Positions 55,943 through 63,937 of a stretch of DNA of 64,000 bases are shown here, piece after piece. The DNA comes from a virus. The stretch spans positions 1-64,000 of IMG/VR virus record IMGVR_UViG_3300034104_005580, one strand, 5' to 3'. The position numbers and the translations under genes were made by a program. The notes beneath the pieces were generated by a model, which made no database searches, was not told where the DNA came from, and saw nothing but the letters and a program-made list of their open reading frames with translations. The first letter of the stretch is position 1; each line of letters opens with the position of its first letter.

Positions 55943-55959
55943 GGAGGGGTACACCCTCC
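55943..55959 (+). promoter_or_regulatory. Recurrent leader motif GGGGTACACCC (second copy)
   Basis: GAGGGGTACACCCTCCCACGAGG just before the primase-helicase start; a TGACCG lies 17 bases upstream of TACACC. Same motif as at 48628 and 62477. Confidence 0.4.
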
Positions 55960-55971
55960 CACGAGGTGCCC

Positions 55972-58107
55972 GTGGCGAGTGAGTGGCTGGATCAGATCAA
56001 GGCTTCGACCATCCCCCAGCTCGCCGACCGGATCGGCTTGAAGCGGGGGCGCATGAACACCTGGACCCCGTGCCCGTTGTGCGGGGCCGAGAAGCGGGGG
56101 GCCACCGATGCCCGTGGTCCCATGGGGCTCACCGGGAACCAGAAGGGGGCCCACTGTCACTCCTGCAACGAGCAGATCGACATCGTGGACCTCGTGGCCC
56201 TCTGCCTCCAGGGGAAGAGGGTGAAGGATATGGCGGGACCCGACTGGGCCGCTTTCCGGGCCGCGTGTGAAGGCCGTGGGCTCGTGGACCCAGAGGCTGG
56301 GGGCTCCACCCGAAGCCGTGGTGCCGCCCGCGTGGTCTCCCTCGGCTCGGCCGTGGACTCCATGCTGGGGAAGCCTTCGGGGGCCATGCCCGCCGCCCGG
56401 AAGGTCCGGGGGCTCACCTCCTCCTCCGAGCCGACCCAGGTGGCCTCCCACGGTGGAGCCCCTCGTGGAGGTGGTGGAGGTGGTGGGGACTCCAAGGGCT
56501 TCCCCTGGCACCCGGAGGTCTACGCCGCCACCTCGGAGGTGCTCTGGAGCCCGGAGGGAGAGCACGTCCTGGCCTACCTCCGCACCCGAGGCTTCACCGA
56601 CCCCACGATCCGGGAGTGGAAGCTGGGGGCCCACCTCGTGGTGGAGGAGGGCCGGGTGGTGGAGGAGTACGTGGTGATCCCCCTCCGGGAGGAGCACGGT
56701 CGGGTGGTCAACTACCGCTTTCGGTCGGTCCCTGGCCCATGCCTCCACTGCACCCCACCCGGAGGAGTGAAGGGCCCGGGGTGCCCGAAGTGCGTGACGA
56801 AGGACCACCCGGAGGGGTCGGGCGAGGTCCCGAAGAAGTATCGCCCCTGCACCGGGCGACCCCTGCCCCTCTTCGGCTCCCACCTCCTCACCGGGGACCG
56901 CTCCCTCCCCGTGATCATCCTGGAGGGGGAGCTGGACGTGGTGGCGGCCTGGGAGTACGGCTACCGGGACAACGTGGTCACCTCCACCGCCGGGGCGGGG
57001 ACCTGGAAGGACGAATGGTCCGACCTCGTGGAGCCCTATGACGCCTTCGTCCTCGGCCACGATGGGGACGAGGCTGGGAACGCGGGCGCGGAGAAGGTAT
57101 CAAGCTCGCTTGGTCGCTATCGGTGCTCCCGCCTGATCCTCCCGGAGAAGGACCTGGGGGGGTGCCTGGAGAAGGGGCTGGGAGCCGAACGGATCGAGCG
57201 GGCAATCGAGCTGGCCAAGCCGATGGTCGGCACCTCCCTGGAGAAGGCCGACCACTACGGGGGGGCCCTGGAGGACCTGATCGAGAACCCGAGCCGCCTG
57301 AAAGGGGTGAAGACCCGGAGCCCGAAGCTGAACGAGAAGCTGGGGGGGCTCCGCCCGGGACTCACCGTGGTCACCGGAGACACCGGGTGCGGGAAGACTA
57401 CGTGGTCCACCTGGATCGGGTGGGGGCTCGCCCGGGATGGGATCGGCTGCATGATCACCTCCTACGAGCAGAAGCCGGTGGGCACGGTCCAGAAGCTCCT
57501 CCGGATGGAGCTGGGGGACGACTTCACGAAGAAGACCCGGGACGAGCGCCTGGGAGGGCTCGGCAAGCTCGGCAAGCTCCCCCTCTGGATTCTGGACCAC
57601 TACGGACACATGGGCTTCCAGGAGGTGCTGGACTCGATCCGGTACGCCAAGCGCCGCCACGGGGTGCGGTGGTTCCTCGTGGATCACCTCGGCTTCCTCG
57701 TGCCCGAGGGGGAGGACGATGAACGGCGAGCCGTGGAGAAGGTGATCCGGGCCCTGGCCCTCCTGGCGAACACGGAGGAGCTGATGATCTGGCTCGTGTG
57801 CCACCCGAGCAACTCCTACGTTCAGGAGCGCCGCCGGGTCATGCTGAAAGACCTGAAAGGGGCGAGCGCCATCCGGCAGGACGTGAGCGACGGCATCGTG
57901 ATCGAGCGGGGCACCGTGAAGAAGACCACCCCGTGGTGCCACGCCATCGTCCACCTGGACAAGGTGCGCTCCGAGTTCGGGCAGGGGGGGACCTCGGTGG
58001 TCATGCCCTTCGACCCCATCGCCATCCACTACGCGGACTCCCCCTCCGACCTCCCCACCTACAAAGGTGGCGGCCTCCCCGTGGACCCCGGCTCGTTGAA
58101 GGATTAG
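55972..58107 (+). CDS. T7-type bifunctional primase-helicase
   Basis: 711 residues from GTG 55972 (ACGAGGTGCCC before it). An N-terminal zinc finger has CPLC (about 34-37) and CHSC (about 64-67). A Gly/Pro linker (about 110-175) leads to a TOPRIM primase: ILEGELDVVAAWEYG (about 316) and GHDGDEAGNAG (about 363). The DnaB-like helicase follows: GDTGCGKTTW (about 469-478), LVDHLGFLVP (about 570) and WLVCHPSN (about 608). A second Cys set CLHC...CPKC (about 258-275) is an extra insert. It unwinds DNA and makes primers at the fork. Complete and full length. Confidence 0.88.
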   Translation: MASEWLDQIKASTIPQLADRIGLKRGRMNTWTPCPLCGAEKRGATDARGPMGLTGNQKGAHCHSCNEQIDIVDLVALCLQGKRVKDMAGPDWAAFRAACEGRGLVDPEAGGSTRSRGAARVVSLGSAVDSMLGKPSGAMPAARKVRGLTSSSEPTQVASHGGAPRGGGGGGGDSKGFPWHPEVYAATSEVLWSPEGEHVLAYLRTRGFTDPTIREWKLGAHLVVEEGRVVEEYVVIPLREEHGRVVNYRFRSVPGPCLHCTPPGGVKGPGCPKCVTKDHPEGSGEVPKKYRPCTGRPLPLFGSHLLTGDRSLPVIILEGELDVVAAWEYGYRDNVVTSTAGAGTWKDEWSDLVEPYDAFVLGHDGDEAGNAGAEKVSSSLGRYRCSRLILPEKDLGGCLEKGLGAERIERAIELAKPMVGTSLEKADHYGGALEDLIENPSRLKGVKTRSPKLNEKLGGLRPGLTVVTGDTGCGKTTWSTWIGWGLARDGIGCMITSYEQKPVGTVQKLLRMELGDDFTKKTRDERLGGLGKLGKLPLWILDHYGHMGFQEVLDSIRYAKRRHGVRWFLVDHLGFLVPEGEDDERRAVEKVIRALALLANTEELMIWLVCHPSNSYVQERRRVMLKDLKGASAIRQDVSDGIVIERGTVKKTTPWCHAIVHLDKVRSEFGQGGTSVVMPFDPIAIHYADSPSDLPTYKGGGLPVDPGSLKD

Positions 58108-58128
58108 CCGGAGAGTGAGCCCAGCCCC

Positions 58129-58157
58129 TTCACCGGCGACGGGGCAAGGGGTAGACC
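58129..58157 (+). promoter_or_regulatory. Promoter of the 17-base-spacer family: TTCACC-N17-TAGACC
   Basis: TTCACC (58129-58134), 17 bases ending AAGGGG, TAGACC (58152-58157); the following gene starts 52 bases on with CCCAGGAGTCCCGACC. Confidence 0.55.
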
Positions 58158-58208
58158 CAGATCGCGGAGGGACCGCCCGCCGCTCAACCTCTCCCAGGAG
58201 TCCCGACC

Positions 58209-59201
58209 GTGAACACCTCCCTCCTCTTCCTCCTCGCCGCCACCGCCTCCATCGAAGGCGTGGGCATCTTCAAGTCCTTCGGAGGGGTCCGCAAGGCGGG
58301 CTCCGACGATGCTGGCATCCAGATCGATCTGACCCTCTACTGGCCGATCCGCACCTCCGCCGAGGCGAAGGAGCTGGACTCGGTGATCCCGGGAGCCTCG
58401 GCCGGGTACGCCGACCGGGACAAGCGGGACGATGACGACCCCGCGAAGAGCGATCACGTCTCCACCCGGAAGTTCCAGGACGATGCCCGCCACGTCACCC
58501 TGAACCTGATCCAGGAGGGCACCGGCGGGGGCAAGGTGATCCTCTCCGACCAGAGCTGCTCCGTGGTCTCGGCCTCCTTCAAGACCTCCAAGAAGGCGGC
58601 CTCCTACGAGGTGAAGGTGCGGGTCTTCGGGCTCACCGCGAAGCAGGTGGGCGAGGTGGCCGAAGGGCTCACCTCCCACGTCGGGATCACCCTCACCTCG
58701 GACCAGACCAACCTCTTCGCCGGGGGGAAGGTGGTCCGGATGGACGAGCACCGGAAGGCCGTGGCGGCGAAGGTGGGCCAGATCGCCACCGGGAAGCTCA
58801 CGGCGGGCGGCGAGTTCTGCGGGATGGTGAAGGAGGTGAACGTGAAGGATGGGGTCTCCTTCGTCACCGTGGAGGACCTCGACTCGACCACGATGGAGGT
58901 CCGTGGGGACCAGATCGTCTCCGCCCTGAACGTGGTGCCCCCGAAGGGGAAGACCATGGAGTGGGTGGTCACCTCCTACACCGAGAAGGCCACGAAGAAG
59001 GGCACCCGCCCGACCTGGGGGGCCATCGTCCGCGCGCTCGGAGAGGTCCACGCCCAGGAGCTGACCCCCTCCGAGAGCTGGACGGTCTCGGCCTCGGTGG
59101 TGGATGCCGCGTCGAAGATCACCGTGGCTTCCCCCTCCACCGAGGAGGAGGAGGAAGAGGGTGACCCCGTCTCCGTCGAAGCCGAAGCCGCCGTCCACTG
59201 A
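58209..59201 (+). CDS. Unknown protein, 330 aa
   Basis: GTG with CCAGGAG before it. The first residues MNTSLLFLLAATASIEGVGIF are hydrophobic, but lack a clean signal peptide end and can equally be a buried strand. Then QIDLTLYWPIRTSAEAKELDSV, ARHVTLNLIQEGTGGGKVILS, SYEVKVRVFGLTAKQVGEVAEGL, LNVVPPKGKTMEWVV; the chain ends in a Glu-rich acidic tail (about 312-330), like an SSB or DNA-mimic tip. A nucleic acid-related role in the replication unit is plausible. No family is recognised. Confidence 0.6.
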   Translation: MNTSLLFLLAATASIEGVGIFKSFGGVRKAGSDDAGIQIDLTLYWPIRTSAEAKELDSVIPGASAGYADRDKRDDDDPAKSDHVSTRKFQDDARHVTLNLIQEGTGGGKVILSDQSCSVVSASFKTSKKAASYEVKVRVFGLTAKQVGEVAEGLTSHVGITLTSDQTNLFAGGKVVRMDEHRKAVAAKVGQIATGKLTAGGEFCGMVKEVNVKDGVSFVTVEDLDSTTMEVRGDQIVSALNVVPPKGKTMEWVVTSYTEKATKKGTRPTWGAIVRALGEVHAQELTPSESWTVSASVVDAASKITVASPSTEEEEEEGDPVSVEAEAAVH

Positions 59202-59223
59202 CCGGCTCACCTCGTGACCAGGA

Positions 59224-59253
59224 GGGCTCGCCATCGGCGGGCCCTTCGTGCTT
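59224..59253 (+). terminator. Probable terminator
   Basis: Nine-pair stem GGGCTCGCC/GGCGGGCCC (one T-G pair), loop ATC, then TTCGTGCTT. It ends the unit before the DinG-like gene, which has its own promoter. Confidence 0.6.
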
Positions 59254-59261
59254 CCAGGCCC

Positions 59262-59290
59262 TTCATGGCCGCCCGGGTGGGGGGTATCCC
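59262..59290 (+). promoter_or_regulatory. Promoter of the 17-base-spacer family: TTCATG-N17-TATCCC
   Basis: TTCATG (59262-59267), 17 bases ending GGGGGG, TATCCC (59285-59290), just after the terminator at 59224. Confidence 0.55.
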
Positions 59291-59340
59291 AGGAGGAAGC
59301 CCATCCCATCCCAGCCCGTGAAGAAAGTGAGGAAGCTACC

Positions 59341-61569
59341 ATGCTCGGTAATATCGTCGGAGCCAAGACCGTGGAGGAGGCCACCGCGTGGGTCTTCTCC
59401 GAGCAGGGGCCCATCCGAGCCCAGGGCTACGAGGTCCGAGCCGCCCAGGTGAGCCTCGCCCTGGCCGTCGCCCGGCGGATCGATGCCGGGACCGGGTGGG
59501 TCATCGGGGAGGCCCCGTGCGGGACCGGGAAGGGCTTGGCCTACCTGATCCCCGGGATCATCGGTGCCATCCGGGCGGAGATGGCCTGGAACCAGGGGCA
59601 CCGTCCGGAGGGGCAGGCCGCGTTCCGGAAGGTGGTGGTGAGCACCGCCAACATCGCCCTCCAGGGGCAGCTCGTGAACAAGGACGTGCCCGCCGTGGCT
59701 CGCCTCCTCGGAGTGGAAGTGCGGGTCTCCCTCTGGAAGGGCCGCAACAACTTCCTCTGCCTGGACCGGGTGGGAGAGGCGGATCAGGCGCTCGGCTTCG
59801 GGGACCGTGGGGTCCACCGGCTCGTGGCCTGGACGAAGGACCCCACCTGCACCGGGGACAAGGAGGACCTGACCTGGGACCCCGGGTGGTCCTGGGGGAA
59901 GCTCTCGGTGGGCTCGGACGAGTGCCACGGAAAGAAGTGCCCCCACTACCGGCCGGAGCAGGGCTCCACCACCCCGATCTGCTACGCGGAGAGGGCCCGG
60001 GTGGGGGTCATGCGCGCCCACGTCGTGGTGGTGAACCACCACCTGCTGGCAGTCCAGCGGCCGATCCCCGCCGTCTTCCTCGCCGTGGACGAGGCTCACG
60101 AGCTGGAGACGTGTATGCGCTCGGCCGTGAGCGGTCAGGTGAGCGAGCGGGGGGCCCTCGCCCTGGCCGCCCGGGTGGAGAAGATTCTGGGACCGGACGA
60201 GGCCCGTCGGGTCTCGGAGCCGATGGAGCACCTCTTCGCCACCCTGGGGGCCTACGCCGACGGGATCGGGGCTCGCTACTCGGCCCCCATCCCGGCGGAG
60301 TGGCACCGGGGCACCTTCTCCATGGAGTCCCTGGAGGGCCTTCGGGCCGTGGTGAAGCTCCTGGGGAAGGCCGCCCGGCAGGCGAACGACGAGTCCGAGG
60401 CGGGGAAGATCGAGATGGTCTCCGAGAAGGTGGAGAACCTCTACGTCCGGGCGTGGACCATCGCCTCCGGGATGGCTCACCCCACGATGGGGGGCACGGC
60501 GGAGAGCCCGTGGGCGATCTGGATGGACTTGAAGAACGAGGAGGACCCGAGGAGCGGTCGGCGGACCCGCCGTATCACCGGGAATATGGCCCCCGCCGAC
60601 GTATCGGCTTTCACGATGTCGATGCAGCGGGCCTACCCCGCCGCCCTCCTCACCTCGGCCACCCTGGCCGTGGAGCACGCCTTCACCTACGCCCGGCTCT
60701 GCCTCGGCCTGGGGGCCCTCGGAGCGCCCGCCGAGTTCCGGGAGGTGGAGGTGCCCGACCTCCTGGGGGAGGAGGGGGCCACGAAGAAGGAGCGTCGGCA
60801 GGTGGCCGCCGCCGGGCCCGTGGAGGAGCTGACCCTGCCCTCCCCCTACCCCCTGGAGACCATGGGGGCCCTCGTGGTGCCCGGGGACTGTCCGAATCCG
60901 AAGGACCCCAGGTGGGAGGAGTACGCCGTCCGCCGGGTGGTGGAGGTGGTGAAGCTCGCCCGGGGCCGTACCCTCGTCCTCTGCTCCTCGGTGAAGATGA
61001 TGGAGAAGTATGGGGCGGCCCTCACCTGCTCCCAGGACCAGCCCTACCCGGTGAAGGTCCAGGGCCAGTCCGGGCGGAACGAGCTGATCCGGTGGTTCAA
61101 GGAAGAGACCCACGGAGTCCTGGTCGGCACCCGATCCTTCTTCCAGGGGCTGGACGTGCAGGGGGAGAGCTGCTCCTGCGTGATCATCGACCGGGTCCCC
61201 TTCGATCCCCCGGGCGATCCCCTGGAGGAGGCCGTGGGCGCGATGATGTCCGCCCGGGCGAAGAAGCCCGGGGGCTCCTTCTACCTCCGGAGCCTGCCGA
61301 AGGCGTGCATGGTCCTCGCCCAGGGATCGGGCCGCCTGATCCGGGCCCAGACCGACCGGGGGGTGGTGGTCTGCCTGGACGCCAAGGTGGTATCCGGCTC
61401 CATGGCTGATACACTCCGCGCCAGCTTCCCGGCTTTCCCCCTCTCCAGGGACATCCAGGACGTGGCGAACCTCCTGGAGGGTCGCCCGCTCGTGGGGGTC
61501 CGCCACTCGGCCCCCATCGTCGCCTCCACCCGTATCACCCGCCGGGGGTTCACGAATGTCTCGCCTTGA
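59341..61569 (+). CDS. DinG/XPD-like superfamily 2 helicase
   Basis: 742 residues from ATG 59341, whose leader AAAGTGAGGAAGCTACC copies that of the SSB-like gene; the ATG at 59248 lies upstream of the promoter. GEAPCGTGKGLAYLIP (Walker A, about 55-70), STANIALQGQL, then an Fe-S type Cys set: NNFLC (about 140), ECHGKKCPHY and ICYAERA (about 200-220). DEAHELE (about 249-255); C-terminal LVLCSSVKMMEKY, GTRSFFQGLDVQGE, IIDRVPFDPPGDP and QGSGRLIRAQTDRG (motif VI). A 5'-3' helicase family acting on R-loops and forks. Confidence 0.85.
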   Translation: MLGNIVGAKTVEEATAWVFSEQGPIRAQGYEVRAAQVSLALAVARRIDAGTGWVIGEAPCGTGKGLAYLIPGIIGAIRAEMAWNQGHRPEGQAAFRKVVVSTANIALQGQLVNKDVPAVARLLGVEVRVSLWKGRNNFLCLDRVGEADQALGFGDRGVHRLVAWTKDPTCTGDKEDLTWDPGWSWGKLSVGSDECHGKKCPHYRPEQGSTTPICYAERARVGVMRAHVVVVNHHLLAVQRPIPAVFLAVDEAHELETCMRSAVSGQVSERGALALAARVEKILGPDEARRVSEPMEHLFATLGAYADGIGARYSAPIPAEWHRGTFSMESLEGLRAVVKLLGKAARQANDESEAGKIEMVSEKVENLYVRAWTIASGMAHPTMGGTAESPWAIWMDLKNEEDPRSGRRTRRITGNMAPADVSAFTMSMQRAYPAALLTSATLAVEHAFTYARLCLGLGALGAPAEFREVEVPDLLGEEGATKKERRQVAAAGPVEELTLPSPYPLETMGALVVPGDCPNPKDPRWEEYAVRRVVEVVKLARGRTLVLCSSVKMMEKYGAALTCSQDQPYPVKVQGQSGRNELIRWFKEETHGVLVGTRSFFQGLDVQGESCSCVIIDRVPFDPPGDPLEEAVGAMMSARAKKPGGSFYLRSLPKACMVLAQGSGRLIRAQTDRGVVVCLDAKVVSGSMADTLRASFPAFPLSRDIQDVANLLEGRPLVGVRHSAPIVASTRITRRGFTNVSP

Positions 61570-61867
61570 CTACCAGATCGTCCCAGTAAACGCCGACGAT
61601 ATTGAAGATGCCGTGAAGGATGCCAAGCTGGCGGGCCTTCGGGCCATGGGCTACCGCGTGGTGGCCTCCCTCGGAGTCCAGCACAAGGGGAAGCCGTGTC
61701 TGGCCCTGGTCATGGAGCCGCCCCTGGAGAGCGAGACCCCCGCCCCGGTGGTGATCGCCCCGCCCCCTCCTGCCCCTGGGATCGCGAGGGGCTACGTGAT
61801 CGCCATCGTGGGGGGCTTCATCCTCTTCCAGGTGGCGACCGTGGTGGCGATCCTGGTCGCCCGGTGA
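61556..61867 (+). CDS. Small tail-anchored membrane protein, 103 aa
   Basis: ATG inside the end of the helicase gene (14-base overlap). Residues 1-60 form a small alpha/beta domain (YQIVPVNADDIEDAVKDAKLAGLRAMGYRVVASLGVQHKGKPCLALVME); a Pro-rich link follows; residues about 78-102 (GYVIAIVGGFILFQVATVVAILVAR) are one membrane helix at the C-terminus. Soluble part faces the cytoplasm if inserted as a tail anchor. No family. Confidence 0.62.
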   Translation: MSRLDYQIVPVNADDIEDAVKDAKLAGLRAMGYRVVASLGVQHKGKPCLALVMEPPLESETPAPVVIAPPPPAPGIARGYVIAIVGGFILFQVATVVAILVAR

Positions 61868-62463
61868 CCCACCCGGCGGCGCTCGCGCGCTCGGTGAGCC
61901 AGCTCCTTCGGGACGGGCTTCCGGCCGACTGGTACCACCCCGCCCTCCGCCCTGATCTGGTGCTCGCCGTGGCGGCCTCTCCGGCTCGCACCGTGGAGTA
62001 TCGCGTGGTCCTGGGGGGGAAGCATCCCCAGCCCGAGGGTGGGGTGCTCTACGGCCGCCCCTTCCCACCTCACCCCCTCGCCATCGCCCTCTGGAGGCTG
62101 GCCCTCGACGCCCCGGGCTTCCTCCTCGTGGCCCGTATCCACGAGCTGACCCCGGGCTCCAGGGCGACCGGGGAGAGGCCCGCCGAGGTCCGCCGCTTCG
62201 ATCCTGGGGACCCGGTGGTGGCCGTGGACTGGATCGTCCGCGAGGTCCGGAAGATGTATGCGGAGAAGCGGGCCGGAGTACCCTACGTGTCCGGGAAGGA
62301 CCACCGGGAGGCGGTGGCGAAGATCGAGACGGAGCGGATCGAGGTGGCCCGGGTGGCGATGGAGGCCCGAGCACGAGCCGAGGCCGCCGAGAAGGCCGAG
62401 CGGGATCGGTACGCCTCCACCTGGAAGGTGAAGAGGGGCCACCGGGTCCAGACCGCCCCGTAG
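61864..62463 (+). CDS. Unknown protein, 199 aa
   Basis: GTG overlaps the previous stop (GTGA). Alpha/beta N-terminal part (ALARSVSQLLRDGLPADWYHPALRPDLVLAVAASPARTVEYRVVL; FLLVARIHELTPGSRATGERPAEVRRFDPGDPVVAVDWIVREVRKMYAEKRAG) and a long charged helix (HREAVAKIETERIEVARVAMEARARAEAAEKAERDRYAS, about 143-185). The helix may bind nucleic acid or a partner. No match recognised. Confidence 0.6.
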   Translation: MTHPAALARSVSQLLRDGLPADWYHPALRPDLVLAVAASPARTVEYRVVLGGKHPQPEGGVLYGRPFPPHPLAIALWRLALDAPGFLLVARIHELTPGSRATGERPAEVRRFDPGDPVVAVDWIVREVRKMYAEKRAGVPYVSGKDHREAVAKIETERIEVARVAMEARARAEAAEKAERDRYASTWKVKRGHRVQTAP

Positions 62464-62476
62464 GTCATGCCGCCAG

Positions 62477-62490
62477 AGGGGTACACCCTC
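62477..62490 (+). promoter_or_regulatory. Recurrent leader motif GGGGTACACCC (third copy)
   Basis: GAGGGGTACACCCTCCAGAGG about 20 bases before the next start codon, as at 48628 and 55943. No -35 box is seen. Confidence 0.35.
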
Positions 62491-62506
62491 CAGAGGAAGA
62501 GAGAGC

Positions 62507-62962
62507 ATGGTCACCTGGGAGCCGGTCATCCTGGAGCTGGAGGTCTCGGCGGACGCCTGGGATGGTGCCGTCCGCGAGGTGGAGGAGTGGAACCGCCGCT
62601 CCTTCGGAGAGGGGGCGGCCTGGGTCCCCCTCACCTCGGACGAAGCCGTGGAGGCCCTGGCTCACTACGGCTTCCTGCCCCTCGTGCGGGGGCTCCTCCG
62701 GGAGGGCTCCCCCCACCTCTCCATGGCCCTCCACCTCTCCCCCCGTCGGGTGGGCGGGAAGAGCGGCCGTGGCCTGGAGGAGGTGGTCTCCGTGAAGGAG
62801 GAGCGGGTGGCCCTGACGATCTCCGACCGGACGACCCAGGGGGTGCTCTTCGCCGTGAGCGGGCAGGTGCCCCGGGCCCTGGAGAAGGCCGCTCGCCAGC
62901 CGCTCGCCCTGGCTCGTGCGGCGAGCGCCCGCGCGCTCACCCTCGCCGGAGTTACGCCGTGA
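62507..62962 (+). CDS. Unknown protein, 151 aa
   Basis: ATG with AGAGGAAGAGAGAGC. Two similar helical-sheet parts: WEPVILELEVSADAWDGAVREVEEWNRRS and ALAHYGFLPLVRGLLREGSPHLSMALHLSPRRVGG, then VKEERVALTISDRTTQGVLFAVSGQVPRALEKAAR. Arg-rich near the end. No motif. It overlaps the lipoprotein gene by 4 bases. Confidence 0.58.
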   Translation: MVTWEPVILELEVSADAWDGAVREVEEWNRRSFGEGAAWVPLTSDEAVEALAHYGFLPLVRGLLREGSPHLSMALHLSPRRVGGKSGRGLEEVVSVKEERVALTISDRTTQGVLFAVSGQVPRALEKAARQPLALARAASARALTLAGVTP

Positions 62963-63075
62963 GCCGACTTTCCATCTTCCTCCTCTTCCTCGTGGTGGCC
63001 GGGTGCCGCCCCTACCACCGGCCGCACCCCCACCACCACCGTCCACCCCCTCACCACCTGGAGCCGCACCCGTGA
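62959..63075 (+). CDS. Tiny His/Pro-rich lipoprotein, 38 aa
   Basis: GTG overlapping the previous stop. MSRLSIFLLFLVVAGC is a full lipoprotein signal with lipobox VAGC (Cys16); the mature part is only 23 residues, mostly His, Pro and Arg (YHRPHPHHHRPPPHH). The size and nature fit a small outer-membrane lipoprotein such as an o-spanin or a metal-binding tag. Too small for most surveys, but the signal is clear and both neighbours are coupled to it. Confidence 0.55.
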   Translation: MSRLSIFLLFLVVAGCRPYHRPHPHHHRPPPHHLEPHP

Positions 63076-63218
63076 CCATCCACCCACTCCCGCCGCCGCC
63101 CGAGCCGCCGCCCGACCTCACGAAGGCCCGAGCCGTGGTCCACCTCGGCTGCGCGGCCTTCCTTGTCCTCGCCGGCCTGGGGATCGCCCTCGGTGGCCTC
63201 TCCATGGTGCTCCGGTGA
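63072..63218 (+). CDS. Small single-pass membrane protein, 48 aa
   Basis: GTG overlapping the previous stop (GTGA). A Pro-rich start (IHPLPPPPEPPPDL) then one membrane helix (VVHLGCAAFLVLAGLGIALGGLSMVL, about 22-47). Beside the tiny lipoprotein, it might be the inner-membrane partner of a two-part envelope pair; this is inference from pairing only. Confidence 0.52.
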   Translation: MTIHPLPPPPEPPPDLTKARAVVHLGCAAFLVLAGLGIALGGLSMVLR

Positions 63219-63937
63219 GCGGCGACGAGAGGAACCCGCACGAGCGGCACGGCTCGGCCACCGATGTCCCTGGTGTCATCCTTCGTGGGATCGGGCGGTA
63301 CCCGATCACCGAGAAGATGCGATGGCGGACCCCGCCCTGGCTCTACCGGGTCCTGGACGAGGAGTTCCACTTCGACCTGGACGCCTGCGCGGAGGATGGG
63401 TGCCACCTCGCCCGCCGGTGGATCACCCACGAGGAGGACGCCCTGGAGGTGGACTGGCGGGTCAAGTTCCGCCAGCGGTTCGGTGGAGACCGGGACGACT
63501 ACCTCTCCGGGGAGGTGCAGGTGGTGGAGCTGGAGCCCGAGGGGCACTCCCCCGTGCGCTCGGCCTTCCTCAACCCCCCGTGGGCGGCCCTGGGGCTCCC
63601 GAAGTGGGTGAAGGAGCAGGACCCCACCCTCTCGTGGAGCGCCTTCCCAGGCACCGGGAAGTTCGTGGAGCGTGCCTGGGAGATGTCCAGGCTGGGGGTC
63701 ACCTCGGCGGTGCTCCTCCCCCAGGCGATGGACGCCGCGTGGTTCAAGCCGCTCGTGAAGAAGGCCGACGAGGTCCGGATCGGGCGGCGCTTCAAGTTCC
63801 AGGATTGCCACGGGGTGGATGGGCCCCAGCCTCCGGGAGGGCACCTTCTCCTGGTCTTCCGCCCCCACGTCCCCCTGGAAGGGTGGCCGGGCGGCCCCCG
63901 GGTGGACTGGGACTGGAACCCGGCAGGTGAGCCGTGA
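63215..63937 (+). CDS. Phage DNA N6-adenine methyltransferase (Dam-like)
   Basis: 240 residues, GTG overlapping the previous stop. It follows the phage N6-MTase family pattern: RTPPWLYRVLDEEFHFDLDACAEDG (about 39-62), RRWITHEEDALEVDW, SAFLNPPWAALGLPKWVKEQ (NPPW catalytic motif at about 119-122) and GTGKFVERAWEMSRLGVTSAVLLP. The late GRRFKFQDCHGVDGPQPPGGHLLLVFRP is the usual end. It adds methyl to adenine in DNA, protecting against host nucleases. With dpdA it means two different DNA modifications may be made. Confidence 0.82.
   Translation: MSGDERNPHERHGSATDVPGVILRGIGRYPITEKMRWRTPPWLYRVLDEEFHFDLDACAEDGCHLARRWITHEEDALEVDWRVKFRQRFGGDRDDYLSGEVQVVELEPEGHSPVRSAFLNPPWAALGLPKWVKEQDPTLSWSAFPGTGKFVERAWEMSRLGVTSAVLLPQAMDAAWFKPLVKKADEVRIGRRFKFQDCHGVDGPQPPGGHLLLVFRPHVPLEGWPGGPRVDWDWNPAGEP

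Noticed and set aside
59248-59340. ATG 59248 as start of the DinG-like helicase
   Set aside because: It lies before the promoter and next to a terminator stem; the ATG at 59341 has the same leader as the SSB-like gene.
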